Shown in pieces: positions 5,488 through 11,334 of a stretch of DNA of 11,334 bases. This DNA is from Scalindua_A sp046757465 (lineage in GTDB: Bacteria > Planctomycetota > Brocadiia > Brocadiales > Scalinduaceae): the NCBI GenBank assembly GCA_046757465.1, contig JBHHYH010000080.1:1-11334 (forward strand), read 5' to 3'. A program made the translations under genes and the position numbers. The notes under the pieces are model-generated. The model searched no databases. It saw only the letters and a list, made by a program, of their open reading frames with translations, and was not told the DNA's origin. Position 1 is the stretch's first letter, and every line of letters begins with the position of its first letter.

Positions 5488-8400
5488 TTATTTAAACTGT
5501 ACCTTGGTATCCTCAAAATCTGAGCTTAGCATTCCTTTAAATGAATTCAGAAATGTTTTGAATTTGATTTTCCTATCTACGTCTTGAAAAACAATTTCAA
5601 GTCTTTTAAGTCCCTCTCCTTTCATAAAAAGTTCCTTCCCTCCTTCTCTGACGGTGCCTTGCAATGTGATATAGTCGTTTTCCAGCATAGCATGCAGCCC
5701 CATTACAGCGTACTTATAATTCGTAAAACCTAATTTGTCCAGTACTTTTCCAATGCCAGGAACAAAGCTTTTTAGGAATTTTGTACTGACGATTTGTTTG
5801 ACTTTCGAATGCCTTTCGGTCGTCAATTCAATGTCGAAACTGGAAGGTTCTCCGGCAACTAATACAAAATCCTTTATAGAGCCATTTATGATACCCGTTA
5901 TGCTTCCCCATTCACGAAACGTATTTGACATTTGCCCTAAATCCAGATGATTGATTTCCGCAGAAAAACCAACCCCCATCAGGGGTTCTAGAAAATTGGC
6001 TAATGCTAAATCGCTTATGATAATGTCTCCTCCGAATACGTTAATTTTTATATTGCCTTCTGATAAAAGCTTATGCTCTTTTTGCTGAAAAGAGATGACA
6101 GAGCTATTCAAGGCGCCCTCAAAGGGTGTCAACTCGTAAGAAGTCGCAACCTTTTCGAGGTCGATATCGTTGAGCTGAAACGTAAAATTGATTTTTCTAT
6201 CAGGGTTTACGATGTTTTCCACAAATACATCTTCTATGTCTATTGTCCCGTTAAAGATGGGGATTTTTAGAGGGTCTTTTACGAAAAGATTACTAGAAAT
6301 GATTGTAGGATTGGTTTGGATATCTTTGATTTCAAGAGGGCCGTATGAAAGTCTTTTGATTTGAAAGGTTCCATATTGTGAATCGGAAATATAATGTTTC
6401 CGTATAGATGTTTTTGTCTGGGGATACTTCATTGAAATGGGAAGGTCAACGTTGAGATCTTCAATAGAAACATCCTTGTATTCAAGGCTTAATTCTTTCA
6501 TGTTGATATACCCATCAGCGTCCGTAGCATCTTTAAAGCCTGTAACATGGAACTGAGCGTTTAATTCTCCGCCTACGCTGGCATTGAACAATGCGGGATG
6601 GGAATCTTGTATTGTGTCTTTTACGAAGGTTTCAAAGAAACCCTCATTGGACAAGCCTTTCATTTTTATATTCAGATCAAGGAATGGCGCATCGGTTAAG
6701 TTTAACACGTTTCCATCTACTGTGATTGACCCTAAATTTTCCCAGGATAAAGTTCCTTCAATTTCAGACAAAGACCTTTTTTGTGTATCATAATAACCGT
6801 TGAAGGAAAGGCGTGTTTTCCTATTTTTCATGTCTGTAGTAAAGAGCCCAAGTTGTACGAGGAAGGGTTCTAGATCGCCTTTAGTACGAAGGGAGAACTG
6901 CTTGAAACCGTGGTTGATTTTTGCGTTTATTTTAAGGTGTCCGTTTATTTTTTCGCCAAAATAATCATACTCTGGTGATGCAAATTTGAGTTCCGAAAAA
7001 GAAACGTTGGCAATGGTATTCATTTCCTGGGCTTTATCTTCATTAAGGCATTCTAAAGTTGTATCCATAGAAATACTGCCATTAAATGACCAATCTTTAT
7101 AATGTTCGGGGATAAGAGATTTAAAGGTTTCTGAGAGAACCTTGCAGTCCATATTTTGAATATTAAAAGTAGTGTCTCTGATGGTCTTTTTATTCCTGTT
7201 AAGGACTCCGGTAAGAAGTGCAGTATCTGAAAACGTTGTATTGGCAGATGTATAAAACTGCATGGTGTCTGGACATTTCAGGTTGATGTCTATCTTGATA
7301 TTTGAAATGAGATCTTCGATAGGGAAGTAGGTATTACCTAAAGGCAATTTACCCTTAATAACATTAGAAGACAACGTTATTTGATTGGGATAGTCCATGG
7401 TAAAGGTTATTGGGAAGTTCAAGGCAGTTATTTCCTTGTTATTTATCCGGAGATGTCCCCGGCGCACAATACATTCCCCTTTAGAGCTTATGTTCATTTC
7501 AGTATCTGAGGGAGAAAAGATTGCTTCGATAGGAAACTCAAGCTCCTTAGCTCTAAAGACTGTATCCCCGGTTGTAAAAATCAGATTTCTTATTAAATTG
7601 TTTGACTTCAATTTTAGTTTTTGGGAATTTCCTTGAATAGAAAGAGCAATGTCACATTCTCCTTCTAATGTTAGAGATGGCAACCCTTTTATGTCCAATT
7701 TTTCCAGCAGAAGGGGGATATTGCTAAGAATTATGTTTCTTGAATTTATAATGCAATTTATTACCGGCTCTGTGGTAATTGAAGCTACCTTTCCTGCAAC
7801 ATTAAACGATTCATTATTATTTATAGAAAGGTGTGAAGTGTCGTAAAGGAGCAGTTCATCACCAGATGGATTGTACTTCCCTTTTAGGACGACTTCTCCA
7901 AGCATACTTGGAGGTGTCGTCTTTGTATGGTTTGAAATAGAAACATTTAAATTTATTGAAACGTCAGACTGCCTTGCAAATTGAACATCATTGATTTGCA
8001 TGTTAACTTCAGAGAATAACAATATACGGTTTTCTATTTTAAATTGTACTGCAGCATTTCTGACAGAGACGTTTTTGACATGAATTTTTTTTGGAAACAA
8101 ATCCTTGATACTAATGGCAGGGCCTTCGGCATCAGTCAAAGCAAGGGGACTGGTTAATTTCATTCCTTCCGTATCCAGGGTGATTTGGACATCTGAAAGA
8201 TCAATGTTTTTTATACATCCTTTAAGGAGCTCAAAGGGTTTGTAATGAATAACAAAGGTGTTACATCTGAATATAAACCCTTTTTGATTTTTTGAATCCC
8301 GTAGACTAATCTGCTTTAACCTGAGGCTGGAAAGGATATCTAAGTGAATATCACCAATCTTGATATTCAAATTTGTTTTCTTATTAATCTTTTGTTCAAT

Positions 8401-8514
8401 AAAAGATGTTAATTTACCGTTGTTTAGTAATAAGACAAAGGCCGATATGACAGTTATAATTGAGATGAAAAAAGCGAAGAATATAACCGTAATCTTGATG
8501 GTAAGATTTCGCAT
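5488..8514 (-). CDS. YdbH-like AsmA-superfamily intermembrane (lipid transport) protein
   Basis: The protein has 1008 aa, longer than E. coli YdbH (about 880 aa). A single membrane anchor occupies residues about 7-30. It is followed by an AsmA-type entry segment (33-75, with FIEQKINKKTN and IKIGDIHLDILSSLRLKQIS), then a very long run of alternating beta-strand sequence with no other membrane segment, typical of periplasm-spanning beta-groove proteins. The last 255 residues (754-1008) resemble the YdbH/DctA-YdbH C-terminal region, including VFGGDIIISDL (about 826-836), WGSITGIINGSIKDF (869-883) and an amphipathic VKQIVSTKFLKSFVPGIGKV segment near 905-924. In E. coli, YdbH is anchored in the inner membrane and bridges to the outer-membrane lipoprotein YnbE for phospholipid movement. 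The neighbouring DUF1318 gene supports the same role here. The ATG at 8514 has no good Shine-Dalgarno, but a stop lies 12 codons upstream (8548-8550) with no better start between. A generic AsmA or DUF748-type protein is the alternative. Confidence 0.7.
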   Translation of the reverse strand: MRNLTIKITVIFFAFFISIITVISAFVLLLNNGKLTSFIEQKINKKTNLNIKIGDIHLDILSSLRLKQISLRDSKNQKGFIFRCNTFVIHYKPFELLKGCIKNIDLSDVQITLDTEGMKLTSPLALTDAEGPAISIKDLFPKKIHVKNVSVRNAAVQFKIENRILLFSEVNMQINDVQFARQSDVSINLNVSISNHTKTTPPSMLGEVVLKGKYNPSGDELLLYDTSHLSINNNESFNVAGKVASITTEPVINCIINSRNIILSNIPLLLEKLDIKGLPSLTLEGECDIALSIQGNSQKLKLKSNNLIRNLIFTTGDTVFRAKELEFPIEAIFSPSDTEMNISSKGECIVRRGHLRINNKEITALNFPITFTMDYPNQITLSSNVIKGKLPLGNTYFPIEDLISNIKIDINLKCPDTMQFYTSANTTFSDTALLTGVLNRNKKTIRDTTFNIQNMDCKVLSETFKSLIPEHYKDWSFNGSISMDTTLECLNEDKAQEMNTIANVSFSELKFASPEYDYFGEKINGHLKINAKINHGFKQFSLRTKGDLEPFLVQLGLFTTDMKNRKTRLSFNGYYDTQKRSLSEIEGTLSWENLGSITVDGNVLNLTDAPFLDLNIKMKGLSNEGFFETFVKDTIQDSHPALFNASVGGELNAQFHVTGFKDATDADGYINMKELSLEYKDVSIEDLNVDLPISMKYPQTKTSIRKHYISDSQYGTFQIKRLSYGPLEIKDIQTNPTIISSNLFVKDPLKIPIFNGTIDIEDVFVENIVNPDRKINFTFQLNDIDLEKVATSYELTPFEGALNSSVISFQQKEHKLLSEGNIKINVFGGDIIISDLALANFLEPLMGVGFSAEINHLDLGQMSNTFREWGSITGIINGSIKDFVLVAGEPSSFDIELTTERHSKVKQIVSTKFLKSFVPGIGKVLDKLGFTNYKYAVMGLHAMLENDYITLQGTVREGGKELFMKGEGLKRLEIVFQDVDRKIKFKTFLNSFKGMLSSDFEDTKVQFK

Positions 8515-8806
8515 ATGGGCTATGCTAAATACGTTGGCCAGTAAACCTTATTTTCGCTGGATATCAATGGAATGCGCATGATTAACTCATCAAGCAATAA
8601 ACGAATAACACCAGATGGTGGTATTTATTGCTGTGTTCATCACTCTGGGAAAAGATAACTTAATCAATATTTATCTACTTGAAAGAAATGCCTACAATAA
8701 TTTCTCCTTTGTATAATATGATCGGGCAAATTTGATTTTCTATTTATTGGCTTTATCTCAACAAGAGACTCCATTGCTTTTTAAATACGGGCAGACCCCT
8801 GAATAT
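8515..8806 (-). other. 292-bp gap with a hairpin, leader of the ydbH-like operon
   Basis: I find no supportable gene here. The gap holds one long imperfect hairpin (8593-8632, listed separately) about 80 nt before the ydbH-like start. It also holds AT-rich minus-strand sequence with promoter-like fragments, such as a TATTAT-containing run near 8715-8720, but no well-spaced -35/-10 pair. A minus-strand AAAGGAG near 8705-8711 leads only to TTG followed at once by TAG, so it serves no gene. Confidence 0.5.
8593..8632. promoter_or_regulatory. Long hairpin in the leader of the ydbH-like gene
   Basis: AGCAATAAA (8593-8601) is exactly complementary to TTTATTGCT (8624-8632). Inside, CACC (8609-8612) pairs with GGTG (8617-8620) around an AGAT loop. 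An alternative pairing extends the inner stem with one mismatch. The minus strand has no T-run after it, so it is not a standard terminator for the upstream glycosyltransferase. It could be an operator, an mRNA leader structure or a 3'-end stabiliser. Confidence 0.5.
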
Positions 8807-10030
8807 TTAAACTTTTTCTAATAAAGGCCTTAATAAATCATTATATATATTGTCCCATATATAATCACGAAACACTCTTCGATACATACGATGTGTTCGT
8901 AATTGTCCTAAAAATTCTAAGACATTCTCAGCTATCTCTTTTGGACGATCTTTTAATGGGAAATAGAGCACATTTTCTTCGGCAATAAATTTAAACGTAT
9001 CTATATCGGAACAGACAATCGGTAATTTCATCATTCCGGCTTCTAATAATGGAATTCCAAATCCCTCTCGTTTACTTGGCAGAAAAAGTAGGTCTGATAT
9101 CTGGTAAAGATCACGAATCGTCTCCCAGTCTGTTGACATTTTCTCCCCACTTTCAAAAACATAATCAGAAAGTATGATAATGTGTTTTTGTACTTGTAGG
9201 GATTCTGCCAAATCTTTTAGCTTGTTATAATAATTTAATGTTTTTCTTTCATGTGGGTCATAAGCCCCTGATAAAAGAAATTTGGCCTTAATGCCTTTAT
9301 CATGAAAGGCCCTTAAAACTTCAATAGAAAGTTCTATATTTTTCCGGGGGTGCAGTCTCGCAGGTTGTATCATTAATAAATCTATAGTGAATAAGTTGTT
9401 TTCCTTTATTAAACGCATGGTAGTTTTGCCCAAACGGAAAGCCTGCATCGGATCTATTCCATTTGGGATAACAGATATTTTCTTTTTTGTTTCGTACAAC
9501 GCTTGAAATTCTTTTGCCCGGCTTGGTGAGATAGTTATATAAGAAATATTTGGATTGTACTTTTTAAGGATCAACCAGGGCTTTCTTTCTAATTCCTTTG
9601 AATAATTCTTATAAAAATATGGCGAATCATGATTCCAATTTATTACCTTGATGGCTTTAGTATCTGCCAACTTATGCAATGCTAATGTTAAAGGCAAATT
9701 ATAATGCATTGAAAGAACATTATGTGCAATCAAGATCTTAAAATCTTGAAGACTATCATTCAAATATTCAAAGATCGTATCAGCCATTCCCTGAATACGT
9801 CTATGGTTTTTGACTGGATCTTGTTGTAATTTAGAAATTTCAGGATGACTGGAGGAAAGTAGAGGATTTATTTCTATGACAAAATCTTCGGTAAATTGCG
9901 ATCCGTCGCCAGCAATAATTTTGATCGGGTGATAGTATCTATGTAAAAGAGATGCCTGTTGTCGGACGATTTCTTCGACACCCCCAACAACTGGCGGACA
10001 AGAATAATGAAGGATTGCTATATTAATCAT
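8807..10030 (-). CDS. GT4-family glycosyltransferase (GT-B fold)
   Basis: This is a retaining nucleotide-sugar glycosyltransferase of 407 aa, the normal length for GT4. The N-terminal Rossmann half begins INIAILHYSCPPVVGGVEEIV with the GG acceptor-side loop at 16-17. The second half starts about ISVIPNGIDP (185-194). It has the donor-phosphate-binding segment QPARLHPRKN (R225, K230), then DLLFLPSKREGFGIPLLEAG (313-332) containing the E-x7-E motif (E322 and E330). There is no signal peptide or membrane segment, so it is cytosolic or peripheral at the membrane. I start it at the ATG at 10030. A TTG two codons further upstream (10036) is possible but adds nothing conserved. It follows the other GT4 gene in the same direction, separated only by a palindromic repeat. 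The sugar and acceptor cannot be read from the sequence; surface-polysaccharide or LPS assembly is the likely setting. Confidence 0.85.
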   Translation of the reverse strand: MINIAILHYSCPPVVGGVEEIVRQQASLLHRYYHPIKIIAGDGSQFTEDFVIEINPLLSSSHPEISKLQQDPVKNHRRIQGMADTIFEYLNDSLQDFKILIAHNVLSMHYNLPLTLALHKLADTKAIKVINWNHDSPYFYKNYSKELERKPWLILKKYNPNISYITISPSRAKEFQALYETKKKISVIPNGIDPMQAFRLGKTTMRLIKENNLFTIDLLMIQPARLHPRKNIELSIEVLRAFHDKGIKAKFLLSGAYDPHERKTLNYYNKLKDLAESLQVQKHIIILSDYVFESGEKMSTDWETIRDLYQISDLLFLPSKREGFGIPLLEAGMMKLPIVCSDIDTFKFIAEENVLYFPLKDRPKEIAENVLEFLGQLRTHRMYRRVFRDYIWDNIYNDLLRPLLEKV

Positions 10031-10049
10031 TTTCAATCATATATCTTAC

Positions 10050-10119
10050 AATCCCCCTCTATCCCCCTTTAACAAAGGGGGAAACCCGCCTGCCATTTGT
10101 CGGGCAGGGAGGGGGATTT
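10050..10119. repeat. 70-bp three-armed palindromic repeat element (complete copy)
   Basis: The outer stem is AATCCCCCTC (10050-10059) with GAGGGGGATT (10109-10118), 10 bp perfect. Inner arm 1 is CCCCCTTT (10063-10070), loop AAC, AAAGGGGG (10074-10081), 8 bp perfect. Inner arm 2 is CCTGCC (10089-10094) with GGCAGG (10103-10108), and CCCG (10085-10088) with CGGG (10101-10104) is a competing alternative. The element fills almost the whole gap between the two glycosyltransferase genes. Its left end recurs at 3097-3119. It has no open frame, so it is a REP/MITE-like non-autonomous element rather than an insertion sequence. Confidence 0.85.
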
Positions 10120-10120
10120 A

Positions 10121-11334
10121 TTAATCGAACGTGCTCATTATGTACATTAATTTTTTTTCCAATATCTCGAATGAAAAAAACTGTTTTGCCAGGCCATAAT
10201 TCTTTTTAACCATTTTTTCCCGATACTCTTCATCTTCTAATATTTGATTTATCTTCGCAATTGTTTGTGCGGTGACAACACCATCTATAGTAATCACATC
10301 AAAACCCTTTGGCTCTATATCGGCAACGTATATCGAATATCTATTAACAATGATCGGCTTATTATAGTAGATAGATTCCAGAAATGCGTTCCCAAATCCT
10401 TCATAACCACTTGGATATGTGATGATATCGGCGCATTTATATACATCAGCAATGGTATACTTTTTATCGTTATTTGCATGATTGCTTCCTATGAGATGGT
10501 CTATAGGAATGATCTTAACTCCCATATTTTTTGAGTATTCTATAATACGATGGTAATATTCATCTCCTTCGTCTCCAGATGCATGAGAGATTACGAGAGC
10601 AGGGTTCGGTAATTTTAGACTATTTACAATCTCAATTGACCTTTCGATCCATTTTCTTGGCACAACCCGCGTGGGCTGTAAAATAAAAAGTTCATCTTTC
10701 TTAATGCCGATTTTACTTTTTAGTTCGCAGGGATAGTCTTCTAAACCTTCTGGTTCTTTAGCATAGTCATAGACATTCGGGACGATGGTATTTGAAAGTC
10801 CCAATCTGTGACTCAATTGTTCAGATGCCGGGGAATTGATTACGACATGTTGCATTGAATGGAGATCAGGTGGGAAGGCCTTATCCAGATAATCCTGGCA
10901 AGCGTTGATCAGAAAACGATCTCTTTCCCAGTAAAAATCATGATGATGTGCTATGGTCGGAATACCTGTTTCGGCTATGAACTCAGTAATGGCAATACCC
11001 AAAGGAATATTCGCAGGTATGGTCAATGCATTTTCGGGTATTATCAGGTCGATCTTAAACTTTTTGCGAAATTCATATAGTGCTGATTTCAGTTTCTCCT
11101 GAATTTTATGAATAAAGTTTGAAGTTTCTCTACTCCGATTTGTTAGACCAAAAACGCTTTTATTTATACTAACAATATCAGGATGTTCAAAATGAGCTTC
11201 ATCGACAATGAACGAAATCGCATCATCGCGATCAACCTTCCCTGCAAAATAAAAACAATCGAATCCATTTCGTTTCAGAACCTCTGCCCATTTTTCAATC
11301 TCTAAAGAAACACCGTCCGTTCCGGCTATCCTTG
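10121..11334 (-). CDS. GT4-family glycosyltransferase, 5' end beyond the window
   Basis: The frame is open without a stop from the TAA at 10121-10123 to the right edge, so at least 403 aa are present. The TTG at 11026 is internal, because conserved GT-B sequence continues upstream of it. In order, the protein shows RIAGTDGVSLEIEKWAEVL with an FYFAG strand at the visible N-terminus, PENALTIPANIPLG, TGIPTIAHHHDFYWERDRF, HVVINS, the donor-side segment LQPTRVVPRKWIERS, and YPSGYEGFGNAFLES with the E-x7-E motif. It ends near FFSFEILEKKL. Probably only a few N-terminal residues are missing, since the first GT-B loop is already visible. The His-rich HHHD and WERDRF block marks a distinct GT4 subgroup. 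Relatives that I recall include enzymes making soluble mannosyl- or glucosyl-glycerate-type glycosides, but I cannot fix the substrate. It probably shares a transcript with the next GT4 gene. Confidence 0.85.
   Translation of the reverse strand, partial: RIAGTDGVSLEIEKWAEVLKRNGFDCFYFAGKVDRDDAISFIVDEAHFEHPDIVSINKSVFGLTNRSRETSNFIHKIQEKLKSALYEFRKKFKIDLIIPENALTIPANIPLGIAITEFIAETGIPTIAHHHDFYWERDRFLINACQDYLDKAFPPDLHSMQHVVINSPASEQLSHRLGLSNTIVPNVYDYAKEPEGLEDYPCELKSKIGIKKDELFILQPTRVVPRKWIERSIEIVNSLKLPNPALVISHASGDEGDEYYHRIIEYSKNMGVKIIPIDHLIGSNHANNDKKYTIADVYKCADIITYPSGYEGFGNAFLESIYYNKPIIVNRYSIYVADIEPKGFDVITIDGVVTAQTIAKINQILEDEEYREKMVKKNYGLAKQFFSFEILEKKLMYIMSTFD

Noticed and set aside
8581..8593. TTGAT...ATCAT on the minus strand as an FNR/CRP-type operator
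   Set aside because: The half-sites are separated by six bases rather than the four of an FNR box, and the right half is imperfect.
10034..10036. TTG as the start of the GT4 gene ending at 8807
   Set aside because: An ATG two codons later begins exactly at the conserved first strand (INIAILHY), and no Shine-Dalgarno favours the TTG.

Overview
The window is moderately AT-rich chromosomal DNA from a diderm (Gram-negative-type) and probably anaerobic bacterium. A heptosyltransferase-like GT9 tail and a YdbH/YdbL-type envelope pair imply an outer membrane. A large multi-cluster FdhA-type molybdo/tungsto-oxidoreductase implies anaerobic metabolism. C-run palindromic repeats of the AATCCCCCTCTATCCCC type, the codon use and the gene mix recall anammox Planctomycetes (Brocadiales) or Nitrospirota-like anaerobes. 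That placement is an impression, because no rRNA or tRNA lies in the window.

Layout. The plus strand carries the 3' end of a divergent GT9 glycosyltransferase (1-222), a 902-aa FdhA/NuoG-like molybdopterin oxidoreductase (334-3042), a 277-bp gap full of C-run/G-run repeats, and dihydrolipoyl dehydrogenase (3320-4717). The minus strand follows convergently. Read in its own direction it carries a GT4 glycosyltransferase that runs off the right edge (11334 to 10121), a 70-bp three-armed palindromic repeat filling the gap, a second GT4 glycosyltransferase (10030-8807), a 292-bp gap with a strong hairpin, a 1008-aa YdbH-like AsmA-superfamily protein (8514-5488), and a 200-aa DUF1318/YdbL-like protein (5455-4853). 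The last two are 32 bp apart and form an evident operon.

How the genes may work together. The two GT4 enzymes and the GT9 remnant fit cell-surface or soluble glycoside synthesis. The YdbH-YdbL pair fits the lipid-bridge system that in E. coli is ydbH-ynbE-ydbL. No separate ynbE is present here. Instead the YdbL-like protein has an extra lipoprotein-like N-terminus, then what looks like a buried second signal peptide, then the DUF1318 domain. A natural YnbE-YdbL fusion would explain this, and it is the most interesting observation in the window. The FdhA-like enzyme keeps all its cluster ligands and a catalytic Cys-His pair, but the residues just before that pair differ from the usual formate dehydrogenase motif, so its substrate should not be taken for granted.
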